A stretch of DNA of 64,000 nucleotides, taken from contig CAMBDL010000002.1 in the NCBI GenBank assembly GCA_945865365.1, positions 62,001 to 126,000 on the forward strand. Reading direction: 5' to 3'. A model generated the notes under the pieces. That model saw nothing but the letters and a program-made list of their open reading frames with translations, did not search any database and was not told the DNA's origin. Origin of the DNA: Streptomyces griseus (GTDB lineage Bacteria > Actinomycetota > Actinomycetes > Nanopelagicales > Nanopelagicaceae). This document shows, piece by piece, positions 53,187 through 62,544 of the stretch (the first letter of the stretch is position 1; each line of letters starts with the position of its first letter). The position numbers and the translations under genes were made by a program.

Positions 53187-53239
53187 AAGCCAGCTTCAAC
53201 TTCTCACTTTGCGACTGCGGGCAGTAACCTAAGCCCCTA
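53177..53239 (+). other. Possible structured segment between pmm and sahH
   Basis: TAGGGGCT (53177-53184) is perfectly complementary to AGCCCCTA (53232-53239). Two small hairpins lie between: GAAG-CCAG-CTTC (53186-53197) and ACTG-CGGG-CAGT (53214-53224). The arrangement resembles a closed multi-branch RNA, but a candidate promoter lies inside it. It could instead be a transcript-end structure for pmm. I do not see the conserved core of the SAH riboswitch. Confidence 0.3.
53201..53230 (+). promoter_or_regulatory. Candidate promoter of sahH
   Basis: TTCTCA (53201-53206), an 18-nt spacer and TAACCT (53225-53230). The leader would be about 29 nt and include AAAGGAG at 53249-53255, 7-10 nt before the GTG. 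The sahH-mtrA-mtrB genes appear to form one unit from here. Confidence 0.4.
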
Positions 53240-53265
53240 CAGGATTTCACTCAAAGGAGCTTTTC

Positions 53266-54552
53266 GTGAACGTACCAGTTACAGCAACTCTTCCGCGCCA
53301 TGACATTGCCGATGCCTCACTTGCATCACAAGGTCGTAAGCGAATCGAGTGGGCAGAGCGCAATATGCCCGTCCTTGCTCAGATACGTGAACGCTTTGAA
53401 AAATCCCAACCATTTGTCGGTGTTCGCATTGCAGCATGTATGCATGTAACTACTGAGACCGCCAATCTCATGAGAGTTTTGAAGGCGGGCGGGGCTGAAA
53501 TTGCACTCTGTGCATCTAACCCACTGTCAACACAAGACGACACTGCCGCTGCACTTGTGCATGAATATGGAATCAGCGTATTCGCACGCAACGCAGTTGA
53601 TCGCGATGGATACTACGTACACATCAATGCAGCACTAGATATCGAACCGCATCAAGTGTTCGATGATGGTTGTGACTTAGTAAATACTCTTCATACAACA
53701 CGCAAAGAGTTAATCCCAAATATTTCTGGTGGTTGCGAAGAAACAACTACTGGAGTTATTCGTCTTAATCAAATGGCAAAAGATGGAGCGCTTCAGTTCC
53801 CAATGATTGCCGTGAACGACACTGATACCAAGCATATGTTTGATAATCGCTATGGAACAGGCCAATCAACACTTGATGCAGTTTTTCGTTCAACTAACTT
53901 CCTACTCGCAGGCAGGATCCTTGTAGTTGCTGGTTTTGGGTACTGCGGAAAAGGTGTTGCAGAGCGCGCTAAAGGAATGGGCGCAGATGTAATTATCACC
54001 GAGATTGATCCAACTAAAGCACTAGATGCAATGATGCAAGGCTTCCGAGTTATGCCAATGCTTGAGGCTGCCAAAGTAGGCGATGTATTCATTACAGTCA
54101 CTGGTAACCGTGATGTTCTGCGCGATGAGCACTTTGCAGTCATGAAGGATGGCGCAATTATGGCCAACTCAGGTCACTTTGATATTGAAATCGACGTTGC
54201 ATGGCTAGAACAGAATGCAAAGACCAAGAATGTAAAAATGCGTCACCAAACCGATGAATACGTGCTCGCAGATGGCCGCCGACTACTACTTTTGGCCGAA
54301 GGACGTCTCGTAAACTTAGGTGCAGCTGAAGGCCATCCAGCTTCAGTAATGGATATGTCATTTTCAGATCAAGCCTTAACCGCTGAATACTTAGTTAAAG
54401 AGGCGAAGAATCTAAAGCCTGGTGTTCATGATGTTCCTACCTACATCGACAAGGAAGTAGCCAGCCTTAAGCTCATGAGCATGGGTGGGCGAATCGATGT
54501 TCTCACACCTGCCCAAGATATGTATTTGAACTCTTGGGAGCACGGTAGCTAA
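53266..54552 (+). CDS. ahcY: Adenosylhomocysteinase
   Basis: Hydrolyses S-adenosylhomocysteine to adenosine and homocysteine, 428 aa. The NAD loop is [20 protein letters not shown]. Substrate motifs [13 protein letters not shown] and [18 protein letters not shown] (catalytic Lys and Asp) and C-terminal [15 protein letters not shown] are intact. It lacks the extra insertion of the mycobacterial enzyme (about 495 aa). The GTG start follows AAAGGAG. Its stop overlaps the mtrA ATG by 1 nt. Confidence 0.95.
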   Translation: MNVPVTATLPRHDIADASLASQGRKRIEWAERNMPVLAQIRERFEKSQPFVGVRIAACMHVTTETANLMRVLKAGGAEIALCASNPLSTQDDTAAALVHEYGISVFARNAVDRDGYYVHINAALDIEPHQVFDDGCDLVNTLHTTRKELIPNISGGCEETTTGVIRLNQMAKDGALQFPMIAVNDTDTKHMFDNRYGTGQSTLDAVFRSTNFLLAGRILVVAGFGYCGKGVAERAKGMGADVIITEIDPTKALDAMMQGFRVMPMLEAAKVGDVFITVTGNRDVLRDEHFAVMKDGAIMANSGHFDIEIDVAWLEQNAKTKNVKMRHQTDEYVLADGRRLLLLAEGRLVNLGAAEGHPASVMDMSFSDQALTAEYLVKEAKNLKPGVHDVPTYIDKEVASLKLMSMGGRIDVLTPAQDMYLNSWEHGS

Positions 54553-55238
54553 TGACTTTGGTTATGGTCGTTGATGACGACCAAGACCTCTCTGAAATGC
54601 TCGGTATAGTTTTAACCGGAGCAGGTATTGATGTTGATCTTGTTAGTCGTGGAGATGAAGTTCTAGAGGTTTTTCGAAGTAATCCTCCCGATTTAGTCTT
54701 ACTAGATGTCATGCTTCCAGGCTTAGATGGAATTGAAGTATGCAGATTAATTCGTGCTGAATCGATGGTGCCAATAATTATGCTGAGCGCTAAAGGTGAC
54801 ACATATGATGTTGTAAGGGGTCTAGAAGCTGGCGCCGACGACTATATGGTCAAGCCCTTCAAGCATCCTTCTGAGTTAGTTGCACGAATTCGTACACGTT
54901 TACGTCGAACTAACTCCGATATTTCTGGACTTCTAACTATTAGTGACCTAGCTATTGATATTCAAGCGCATCAAGTACTACGAGCAGGAAAGCAGATTTT
55001 CTTAACACGATTAGAGTTTGATTTGTTGGTTGCCCTAGCCAAAGAACCCGGTCGAGTATTTTCTCGCGATGCTTTGCTGACCGAAGTGTGGGGATACCGA
55101 CATTCAACAGATACGCGGTTAGTTAACGTCCATATACAACGTCTTCGAGCCAAGATAGAACATGATGCAGAGCATCCAGAGATTGTCGTAACTATACGAG
55201 GTGTTGGATATAAAGCTGGAGTAATGGGCGGTTCCTGA
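54552..55238 (+). CDS. mtrA: Response regulator MtrA
   Basis: OmpR/PhoB-type response regulator, 228 aa. Receiver domain: acidic VVDDDQDLSE, phosphoacceptor D52 in LVLLDVMLPG, switch LSAKGD and KPF. The C-terminal winged helix includes TRLEFDLLVALAKEPGRVFSR and VNVHIQRLRAKIE. It is paired with mtrB and preceded by sahH as in other actinobacteria, without the usual tmk between. It controls cell-wall and division genes in studied species. Confidence 0.94.
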   Translation: MTLVMVVDDDQDLSEMLGIVLTGAGIDVDLVSRGDEVLEVFRSNPPDLVLLDVMLPGLDGIEVCRLIRAESMVPIIMLSAKGDTYDVVRGLEAGADDYMVKPFKHPSELVARIRTRLRRTNSDISGLLTISDLAIDIQAHQVLRAGKQIFLTRLEFDLLVALAKEPGRVFSRDALLTEVWGYRHSTDTRLVNVHIQRLRAKIEHDAEHPEIVVTIRGVGYKAGVMGGS

Positions 55239-55240
55239 CG

Positions 55241-56791
55241 ATGAACCGGGTTACCACCACCATCAGGAATTCGCTTGCATTCAAGGTCGTTTTTTCAACG
55301 CTGGCACTTTCTCTAGCAGTTATTTATATCGCTGGTTCGGCTCTCAATTCGCAGTTGGCAAGCGGTATTAAACAAGTAAACCTCGATTCCGCACTCATCG
55401 AAGCGCGATCAACCATTTTTAGTGCCCAATATCGTTTTGTTTTAGCGCAAAGTCAGAGTAATACTGAAGTTAAAAAAGTCGTAGATGATGTGATTAGCTC
55501 TGCTACAACATTAATGTCAAATGAGAATGCATATGAAGTAGTTTTTCTGAAAAGACCTGATAATACGAGCCGGGTGATGTATGAGGAGTCTTCAAATGGG
55601 GTCGATATTGCTTCAGTACCAAGTGATTTGCGAGAGAGTGTACGCAAGAGTGAAACCTTAGAGTGGCGTTATATTCGTGTTAATTACTTGGGTGGGGAAG
55701 ATATCCCTGGCTTAGCTATTGGGCAAAAAGTATATATTCCTAATGCTGGCAACTATGAGATGTATATTCTCTTCTCTTTGACAAATCAAAATGCGACTCT
55801 CACATTGATTCAAAATTACTTGTTTTTGACAGGCCTATTCTTAGTTTTACTCATAGCCTTTATAACCTGGCTAGTAGTTCGTCAAGTAGTTAAGCCAGTG
55901 CGGGAAGCGGCAAGGATTGCAACAGAGTTTACTGCAGGTGACTTTAGGCAAAGAATGAATGTGGAATCGCAAGATGAAATTTCAACTCTGGGAAATGCTT
56001 TTAATGAAATGGCCGAGTCTCTTGAAAAACAGATTGCGCGCCTAGAAAACCTATCTCGAGTCCAGCAACGCTTTGTTTCTGATGTGTCTCATGAACTTCG
56101 TACTCCATTAACAACACTTAGAATGGCATCAGAGGTTATCAACTCATTTGGAGAGAGTTTTGATCCTATTTTGGCAAGAAGCAGCGAACTTATGGTCGCT
56201 CAGCTTGATCGCTTTGAAGGCTTACTAGAAGACTTACTTGAAATTAGCCGTTTCGATGCAGAGGTCGCGATTCTTGAACCAATCGATTTTGACATAGTGA
56301 GCTTAATAAATCGTTGTGCCGGAGATCTTGAATGGGTCGCTAAGGAGCGCTCAACAGATCTGCGGATTTATAGCATTGTAGAAGTTGTAATAGTAACTGC
56401 GGATATTCGTCGAGTTGAGCGTATTTTGCGTAACTTATTTACAAATGCAATTGAGCACGCTGAAGAAAAACCAATCTCAATCACAATTGTGGCAAACGAG
56501 AATGATGTAGCTATCGGTGTTCGTGATTTTGGAGTCGGGATTGATCAAAGCACACTTCCCCTAGTCTTTGATCGCTTTTGGCGAGCCGATCCTTCACGTG
56601 CGCGGGCTCGAGGGGGCACAGGTCTCGGCCTTTCAATTGCACTCGAAGATGCTCGACTCCATAACGGAGAACTTGATGCGTGGGGCTATCCAGGAAAAGG
56701 TGCTCATTTTGTTTTGACTCTACCTCGCCATGCTGGGCAGGAGATTAATTCTAGATTGATTAAGCCTACCCCCGATGATCACCACGAATAG
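55241..56791 (+). CDS. mtrB: Sensor histidine kinase MtrB
   Basis: Membrane sensor kinase, 516 aa. TM1 at about residues 12-32, an extracytoplasmic domain, TM2 at about 188-212, a HAMP linker, the HisKA site H284 in DVSHELRTPLTTLRM, and a HATPase domain with NLFTNAIEHAEE, VRDFGVGID and GGTGLGLSIALEDA. It starts 2 nt after mtrA. In most actinobacteria the lipoprotein gene lpqB follows; here comF follows. Confidence 0.93.
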   Translation: MNRVTTTIRNSLAFKVVFSTLALSLAVIYIAGSALNSQLASGIKQVNLDSALIEARSTIFSAQYRFVLAQSQSNTEVKKVVDDVISSATTLMSNENAYEVVFLKRPDNTSRVMYEESSNGVDIASVPSDLRESVRKSETLEWRYIRVNYLGGEDIPGLAIGQKVYIPNAGNYEMYILFSLTNQNATLTLIQNYLFLTGLFLVLLIAFITWLVVRQVVKPVREAARIATEFTAGDFRQRMNVESQDEISTLGNAFNEMAESLEKQIARLENLSRVQQRFVSDVSHELRTPLTTLRMASEVINSFGESFDPILARSSELMVAQLDRFEGLLEDLLEISRFDAEVAILEPIDFDIVSLINRCAGDLEWVAKERSTDLRIYSIVEVVIVTADIRRVERILRNLFTNAIEHAEEKPISITIVANENDVAIGVRDFGVGIDQSTLPLVFDRFWRADPSRARARGGTGLGLSIALEDARLHNGELDAWGYPGKGAHFVLTLPRHAGQEINSRLIKPTPDDHHE

Positions 56792-56827
56792 TTTCCACAA
56801 GCTACTTTAATAAAAAATATCTAGGCG

Positions 56828-56839
56828 TATCGTATCTAG
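56828..56839 (+). promoter_or_regulatory. Leaderless promoter of comF
   Basis: TATCGT (56828-56833) ends 6 nt before ATG 56840. TATCTAG occurs twice around it (56818-56824 and 56833-56839), a 15-nt-period direct repeat that could be a regulator site or chance. Confidence 0.5.
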
Positions 56840-57475
56840 ATGCGTGCTTTACATGAACTTGGTCAGCTGATTTTTCCTACTCGTTGCTTTGGATGTAATG
56901 AAATTGGTTTATCAATTTGTTCACTCTGTCGCAGCGAATGGCATCCGCATTATTATCTGACCCATGTTGCTTCACTGAAGGTTCATTCAGCAATTCTCTA
57001 TTCACCCACTGCAAGTAAAATACTTGTAGCAGCAAAAGAGAATGGCATTAGAGGCGCTGATAATCTGATTATAAAGGCGATCATTCATGTTTTGGAGAAA
57101 GCAGACTTTGCAGATTTTAATATCGCCTTAGTACCAATTCCATCCTCGGTTATGGCTAAACGACGACGTGGCCGTGCTTTCATAGTTGACATTGTGGATC
57201 AGATAGCTCAACAAACATCACTTCCAATCATCAACGCCCTTGAATTAGTTCGACCTGTTCGAGATCAGAGTGGGTTGCACATTCTGGAGCGGTCAAAGAA
57301 TATGAGCCGAGCAATGCGCCTACGGCCAGGTGTCATCCCTAGGGCCGACCTGCTCCTCATCGATGATGTGGTAACCACGGGGGCGACTCTGCATGAGGCG
57401 GCTCGAGCCCTGCGCGCAGCTGGCGCTCACGTTATTGGCTCAGTTACCGCTTGCGTGGCCCAACCTCTACGATAG
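56840..57475 (+). CDS. ComF-family phosphoribosyltransferase-like protein
   Basis: ComF/GntX family, 211 aa. The N-terminal zinc site C-F-G-C and C-S-L-C (residues about 14-31) is followed by a PRTase domain with [20 protein letters not shown], the PRPP-binding motif. In competent bacteria ComF supports DNA uptake; in actinobacteria its role is unclear. It lies between mtrB and secA. Confidence 0.9.
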   Translation: MRALHELGQLIFPTRCFGCNEIGLSICSLCRSEWHPHYYLTHVASLKVHSAILYSPTASKILVAAKENGIRGADNLIIKAIIHVLEKADFADFNIALVPIPSSVMAKRRRGRAFIVDIVDQIAQQTSLPIINALELVRPVRDQSGLHILERSKNMSRAMRLRPGVIPRADLLLIDDVVTTGATLHEAARALRAAGAHVIGSVTACVAQPLR

Positions 57476-57513
57476 GGGCCACAAGCTCGATGCTTATCGA
57501 AAGGTTTGAGGCG

Positions 57514-60186
57514 ATGCCAGCGTTTTTAGACAAGATCATGCGTGCCGGTGAAGGTCGACTCCTTCGTGAGCTCAGCAAGGTCGTTGATGCCGTCAATGCC
57601 CAAGAGGCCCGTATGAGCACACTCTCAGATGCGCAGTTACGTGAACAGACCAGCGTGTTCCAGGCTCGATTCGCTGGCGGGGAGTCACTCGATTCACTTC
57701 TACCCGATGCCTATGCCGTGGTCCGTGAAGCGGCGAAGCGCACACTTGGTCAGCGCCACTATGACGTTCAAATTATGGGCGGAGCCGCTCTGCACCGAGG
57801 AAATATTGCAGAAATGCGCACAGGTGAGGGCAAGACTTTAGTTGCAACACTGCCATCCTATTTAAATGCCTTAGCTGGACGCGGAGTGCACGTTGTTACA
57901 ACAAATGATTATTTAGCAGAGCGCGACAGTGAATGGATGGGCCGTATTCATCGATTCTTGGGTCTGAAGGTTGGCGTGATTCTTGCCAATATGACCCCCG
58001 CCGAACGTCGTGAAGCATATGCCGCCGATATAACGTATGGAACAAATAACGAATTTGGTTTTGACTACCTGCGTGACAACATGGCCTGGTCGCTCGAAGA
58101 GTGCGTTCAACGTGATCACTTTTTCGCAGTAGTGGATGAAGTTGACTCTATTTTAATCGACGAAGCACGTACTCCTTTGATTATTAGTGGACCTGCCGAT
58201 AAGGCAACGAAATGGTACGTAGAATTTGCTAACCATGTTGGAAAACTACAACGAGATGTTCACTACGAAGTAGATGAGAAAAAGAAGACAGTCGGAATTC
58301 TCGAAGAAGGTGTAACTAAGGTCGAAGAGTTATTGCAGATAGGCAATCTTTATGAGGCTGCCAATACTCCAATGATTGGTTATCTCAATAATGCGGTGCG
58401 CGCTAAAGAGCTTTTCAAGCGAGATAAAGATTACGTTGTCATGAATGGCGAACTATTAATTGTTGATGAGCACACAGGTCGTATGTTGGCAGGACGACGA
58501 TATAGCGAGGGCTTACATCAAGCGCTCGAAGCAAAAGAACGTATTGAAATTAAAGATGAAAATCAAACTCTTGCAACTATCACTTTACAGAACTACTTCC
58601 GCCTTTATAGCAAACTATGTGGTATGACCGGTACAGCTATGACTGAGGCCTCAGAGTTCCATCAGATTTATAAGCTCGGTGTTGTACCAATTCCAACTAA
58701 TCGCGAAATGGTGCGTATAGATGGCGCTGACTTGGTCTATAAAACCGAAGTAGGAAAGTTTCTTGCTGTGACTCACGATATTGTAGAAAAGCATCGCAAG
58801 GGCCAACCAGTTCTAGTCGGTACTGTGAGCGTTGAGAAATCTGAGGAGTTATCAGCGTTCTTGAAAAAATCTGGCGTTGCGCATGAAGTTTTGAATGCGA
58901 AGCACCACGAACGTGAAGCCGCAATTATCGCTCGCGCCGGAGTGAAAGGCGCAGTCACTGTTGCTACAAACATGGCAGGTCGCGGTACTGACATTATGTT
59001 GGGCGGCAACCCAGAGTTCATGGCCGACTTTGAGCTTCAGCGCCGTGGTATTTCTCCAGTTGATAATGCCGAAGCCTACGAGGTTGCTTGGCCAGAAGAG
59101 ATTACACGGCAAAAAGCTGCAGTAGCAAAAGGTCATGAAGAGGTTGTAGCCCTAGGTGGGTTGTATGTTCTTGGAACCGAGCGACATGAATCTCGACGGA
59201 TTGATAATCAGTTACGTGGTCGCTCTGGTCGACAAGGCGATCCTGGCGAATCACGTTTTTATCTTTCATTGCAAGATGAACTAATGCGTCGTTTTAACTC
59301 CGGAATGGTTGAACGCTTTTTAACTGCTGCTGGAATTCCTGAAGATGCACCTATCGAATCAAAGATGGTCAGTAACGCCATTCGTTCTGCTCAGACCCAA
59401 GTTGAAGCACAGAACTTTGAAATGCGTAAAAACGTTTTAAAGTATGACGATGTTATGAATAGACAACGTCAGGTTGTCTACGGGGAGCGTCGCATGGTGC
59501 TAGAGGGCGAAGACATTAAGGATCAGGTTGCACTATTTGTTGGTGAAACCCTAGAAGCATATGTGGTTGCAGCTACCTCAGATGGCTACGCCGAAGAGTG
59601 GGATTTTGATACCTTATGGAGTGCGATAAAGACGATTTATCCAATTTCATTTACTGTTGAAGAGTTGATTGCACAGGTTGGTTCACGAAGTGCACTTGAT
59701 GCAGATTACATAACGGCTCGTATTGTAGAAGACTGCCAAAATGCTTATGCGCATCGTGAAGAGACTCTTGGTACAGAAGTTATGCGCGAACTAGAAAGAA
59801 AAATTCTTTTATCTGTACTTGACCGTAAATGGCGTGAGCATTTATACGAGATGGATTACTTACAAGAGGGTATTGGGCTTCGAGCAATGGCACAGCGTGA
59901 TCCATTAGTAGAGTATCAACGTGAAGGCTATGACTTATTTGCTGCGATGATGGATGGGATTAAAGAAGAGATTGCAGCATTCCTATTTAATATTGAAGTT
60001 ACAGTTGAAAGCTCAAGTAACCAAGTCAGCGGTGCTGGCTTAGAGGCCAAGCCACTCCCAACCACAGGTTTGCAGTACACGGCTGCCGATGAAAACGGAG
60101 TCAAGACAACGGGTGAAGTCTCTAGAAATGCACCGTGTCCATGTGGATCTGGCAAGAAGTTCAAGCGCTGCCACGGCGCCACTTAA
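57514..60186 (+). CDS. secA: Preprotein translocase ATPase SecA
   Basis: Motor of Sec export, 890 aa. The start is set at ATG 57514 giving [20 protein letters not shown], the usual SecA opening; ATG 57490 is an alternative. Walker A is [14 protein letters not shown]-type [19 protein letters not shown], and motif [22 protein letters not shown]. The C-terminal zinc-binding tail [14 protein letters not shown] recruits SecB-like partners or ribosomes. The hpf gene that usually precedes it in actinobacteria is absent. Its stop interlocks with that of the convergent gene (TTAA, 60183-60186). Confidence 0.96.
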   Translation: MPAFLDKIMRAGEGRLLRELSKVVDAVNAQEARMSTLSDAQLREQTSVFQARFAGGESLDSLLPDAYAVVREAAKRTLGQRHYDVQIMGGAALHRGNIAEMRTGEGKTLVATLPSYLNALAGRGVHVVTTNDYLAERDSEWMGRIHRFLGLKVGVILANMTPAERREAYAADITYGTNNEFGFDYLRDNMAWSLEECVQRDHFFAVVDEVDSILIDEARTPLIISGPADKATKWYVEFANHVGKLQRDVHYEVDEKKKTVGILEEGVTKVEELLQIGNLYEAANTPMIGYLNNAVRAKELFKRDKDYVVMNGELLIVDEHTGRMLAGRRYSEGLHQALEAKERIEIKDENQTLATITLQNYFRLYSKLCGMTGTAMTEASEFHQIYKLGVVPIPTNREMVRIDGADLVYKTEVGKFLAVTHDIVEKHRKGQPVLVGTVSVEKSEELSAFLKKSGVAHEVLNAKHHEREAAIIARAGVKGAVTVATNMAGRGTDIMLGGNPEFMADFELQRRGISPVDNAEAYEVAWPEEITRQKAAVAKGHEEVVALGGLYVLGTERHESRRIDNQLRGRSGRQGDPGESRFYLSLQDELMRRFNSGMVERFLTAAGIPEDAPIESKMVSNAIRSAQTQVEAQNFEMRKNVLKYDDVMNRQRQVVYGERRMVLEGEDIKDQVALFVGETLEAYVVAATSDGYAEEWDFDTLWSAIKTIYPISFTVEELIAQVGSRSALDADYITARIVEDCQNAYAHREETLGTEVMRELERKILLSVLDRKWREHLYEMDYLQEGIGLRAMAQRDPLVEYQREGYDLFAAMMDGIKEEIAAFLFNIEVTVESSSNQVSGAGLEAKPLPTTGLQYTAADENGVKTTGEVSRNAPCPCGSGKKFKRCHGAT

Positions 60187-60710
60187 AGCAAAGTTAGAGC
60201 TGTACAGAGCCAGCGATTATCGACGCCTTCAAATCTAAGGATTAGGCATTTCAATCGTTCGCCAAATCGAACCGTAACGGTTGTTTCGCATACTCCATCC
60301 ACTGGTTCACTGATGTGGATTTTTCTAATCTTTCCAACCTCTTTCTGGCTTCCAGATTGAGTGACTAGCTCTGAAAAAATATGATGATGGCACTGCTTGG
60401 CAAGTTGAGACGGTTGTCTGCGCCCTGCGAGTATCTCTAAAACATTGCGAGCAAAGTTAAAGTTCCACTCATTTAACTCTGGTAAGTCCTTGGCAGAGGT
60501 TGGCTCAGGGGCAAAATCAGGATCAAATTCATCATTAAAACTGCTAGGAACAAGGTAGAGCTTAGGCTTTTTATCTACGCAGACTTCCTCGCGTGGGCGA
60601 AAAATCTCCAAAATTGGATGCAGCCAATCTTCATTTTCATCGCTAGAGATTGGCGCCAAGTTAATTGAGGTAAAACTAGGGAGTTCATGAAAAATTGGGT
60701 TAGTAGTCAT
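60183..60710 (-). CDS. Rv3235-like (DUF6459) protein
   Basis: Protein of 175 aa. An unconserved acidic N-terminal half is followed by a compact C-terminal domain with [24 protein letters not shown] and [26 protein letters not shown], the pattern of the actinobacterial Rv3235 family found next to secA. The start is set at ATG 60710. Function unknown; a SecA- or cell-division-related role is only suggested by position. Confidence 0.78.
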   Translation of the reverse strand: MTTNPIFHELPSFTSINLAPISSDENEDWLHPILEIFRPREEVCVDKKPKLYLVPSSFNDEFDPDFAPEPTSAKDLPELNEWNFNFARNVLEILAGRRQPSQLAKQCHHHIFSELVTQSGSQKEVGKIRKIHISEPVDGVCETTVTVRFGERLKCLILRFEGVDNRWLCTALTLL

Positions 60711-60749
60711 GTGAGTTAGATTTACCTGAAAGTCAGCTCCATGCCTCAA

Positions 60750-60832
60750 CTAGATTGTTGAAACTCACTCCGCCAAAAGTATGAGTGTGGATAAAGTAGA
60801 TATAGGAATCTAACCACGCCTTTAGTTAGGGC
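60750..60832. other. Divergent intergenic region
   Basis: AT-rich gap between two divergent genes. It contains TCAAC-N6-GTTGA (60746-60761) and CACTC/GAGTG (60766-60770, 60783-60787) inverted repeats and several TA-rich -10-like boxes, none with convincing spacing. TTTAGT (60821-60826) ends 6 nt before the SAF ATG, a weak leaderless candidate. Confidence 0.3.
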
Positions 60833-61432
60833 ATGGTAAATAAAAAGCATCCCACACGCTCTCGAATCTCTTTAGCAGTTACTCTCATTATCGCCTCCTT
60901 TCTCTCAGCTTTCCTCCTTGCCAGTTTTTCTAATCGGGGAAGTGAGTATTGGGTAGTTACACATGATGTATCTGCCGGGCACCAGTTAGTTGTTGGAGAT
61001 CTAGAATCTAGCCATGTAGATCTCGCCACCAGCGCAGGTCTCTATATTCCAGTTAAGGAAAGCCCACTCGGCAAAGTCGCTACTGCCAAGTTCTTAGCCG
61101 GGCAATTGCTAAGCCGGGTTAACATCACTAGTAGCAACAGGCACAATGCAACGAGCGCAGTTCCAATTAGCATCCGAGCAACTGATGTTGCTGCTGGAAT
61201 TGTTGAAGGCGAACAGGTAGATATTTACTGGGTTATTGATAGTCAGAATGGCGAATTTCCTACCGAGCCTGTGATGATTTTGGGAGGCATTACGTTGCTG
61301 AGTTTAGATACCAAAAGTAAGAACTTTGGAACCGATGCTTCACTGACAGTGGCTGTCGAGGAGACTCAAGTGCTGCACTTATTACAAGCGACAACACATG
61401 GTCGATTAGTTGTGGTGCGCGCAGATGTCTAA
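60833..61432 (+). CDS. SAF-domain (CpaB/RcpC-like) membrane-anchored protein
   Basis: Protein of 199 aa with an N-terminal TM helix (about 11-31). A SAF domain follows, with WVVTHDVSAGHQLVVGDLES and AGQLLSRVNI, and then a second beta-rich part containing VAAGIVEGEQVDIYWV. This is the architecture of CpaB/RcpC of Flp pilus systems, which bind glycans or lipids outside the membrane. It overlaps the CpaE-like gene by 8 nt. No pilin, secretin, TadA or TadB/C genes are nearby. Confidence 0.82.
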   Translation: MVNKKHPTRSRISLAVTLIIASFLSAFLLASFSNRGSEYWVVTHDVSAGHQLVVGDLESSHVDLATSAGLYIPVKESPLGKVATAKFLAGQLLSRVNITSSNRHNATSAVPISIRATDVAAGIVEGEQVDIYWVIDSQNGEFPTEPVMILGGITLLSLDTKSKNFGTDASLTVAVEETQVLHLLQATTHGRLVVVRADV

Positions 61433-62525
61433 TGTCGAGCTCCCAACGGTCATAACTGCAATTTCTGACCCCGAAATAGAGGGGTTTATAGCAGGCGCAC
61501 TCTTTGCACAAGGGTGGAGTGTTATTTTCCGAGCAATTGATTGTGATTCATTAGAAAATTACACACGTACATATCTTGAAAATACAGCATCAGCACTTCT
61601 CATCTATTCGCCAGATCTATCTGGGTTAAGTCCAGAACGGCTAGAGTCAATTAGTCGAATGGCCAAATCAGTCGTGGGTTTCGCTCGTGAACCGCAGAAA
61701 ATTAGTGGATATTTAGACATACACGCTGTACCTGTCACAACAACTGATTTAGTAAGTCTTGTCCGTGGATTTGTTCGAGCTCCAATGATTCGGCAAAACA
61801 CTCAACTGTCACACCACAGTCGGCGTGCTCATGTTTTAGCAGTTGGCTCTGCAGGAAGCGGTACGGGGTGTACGACACTCGCACTCAATCTTGCAATGGA
61901 GCTCAGTGTCCTTGAAAAATCAACCTTATTAATCGATGCCAATTTTCGTGCACCCTCAGTGGCTGCTTTATTGGCAATTAGACACGTACAGAGTGATGCC
62001 GGTTGGAGAACACTTGCCCCAGGGCTCTGTGTTGCAGAGATTTCACAGAATCAAGCCTTATCCATTGATTCCTACATGGAGCGTGCAACAACTAGCTTTG
62101 ACAACATCATCATAGATTTGGGATCGATATCTGGACTTTCTCATCGCCTCACTGATCGACGCTGGACATCGACAATGACAACGTGGAGCTGTGATCAAGG
62201 TGATGAGATGATGATTGTCGCGCGTGGAGATTTATTGGGGATTCATCGTCTTGAACAAGTTGTCTCACTATTAGGTATGACCTCAATTCGTAGCAATATT
62301 AGTTTCACACTTAATATGCGTTCTCAAGGACGAAAAGGGGAAGAGGAGGAGGCAAAATTCCTATCAATCACCACACCACTTCGCCCAACTTCGGTTCGTG
62401 TAATTAATCGCGATCTGCGCGCTGCCGCTGCTGCGCAAGCTGAGAAAGCCACGTTTATAGAGGTCAATGACCGCTCTGCATTGAGAAAATCTATTGCCAA
62501 AATAGCTAGCGAAATGAATACATAA
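61425..62525 (+). CDS. CpaE/TadZ-like MinD-family protein with altered P-loop
   Basis: MinD/ParA superfamily protein, 366 aa. An N-terminal receiver-like region (about 1-120) is followed by a P-loop domain with VGSAGSGTGCTTLALNLA. The signature lysine before the Thr pair reads Cys, as in atypical TadZ/CpaE proteins. LLIDANFRAPS and IIIDLGSISG (Walker B) remain. It may bind nucleotide weakly or not hydrolyse it. It is partnered with the SAF protein. Related to the Soj/ParA-like gene near secA/pdtaS in mycobacteria (Rv3213c), from memory. Confidence 0.8.
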   Translation: MSNVELPTVITAISDPEIEGFIAGALFAQGWSVIFRAIDCDSLENYTRTYLENTASALLIYSPDLSGLSPERLESISRMAKSVVGFAREPQKISGYLDIHAVPVTTTDLVSLVRGFVRAPMIRQNTQLSHHSRRAHVLAVGSAGSGTGCTTLALNLAMELSVLEKSTLLIDANFRAPSVAALLAIRHVQSDAGWRTLAPGLCVAEISQNQALSIDSYMERATTSFDNIIIDLGSISGLSHRLTDRRWTSTMTTWSCDQGDEMMIVARGDLLGIHRLEQVVSLLGMTSIRSNISFTLNMRSQGRKGEEEEAKFLSITTPLRPTSVRVINRDLRAAAAAQAEKATFIEVNDRSALRKSIAKIASEMNT

Positions 62526-62532
62526 ACTCCCT

Positions 62533-62544
62533 TACTATTAGCCA
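62533..62544 (+). promoter_or_regulatory. Leaderless promoter of the DUF6912-pdtaS unit
   Basis: TACTAT (62533-62538) ends 6 nt before ATG 62545. Confidence 0.55.

Noticed and set aside
53187-53265. SAH riboswitch upstream of sahH
   Set aside because: Position is right but the conserved core and pseudoknot layout I know are not visible, and a promoter candidate lies inside the segment. Kept only as an unclassified structured region.
56818-56839. TATCTAG direct repeats as an insertion-site duplication
   Set aside because: Seven bases at a 15-nt period with no mobile element between; more likely promoter sequence or chance.
60833-62525. Tad/Flp pilus locus
   Set aside because: Only CpaB- and CpaE-like genes are present; no pilin, secretin, ATPase TadA or TadB/C in the window.
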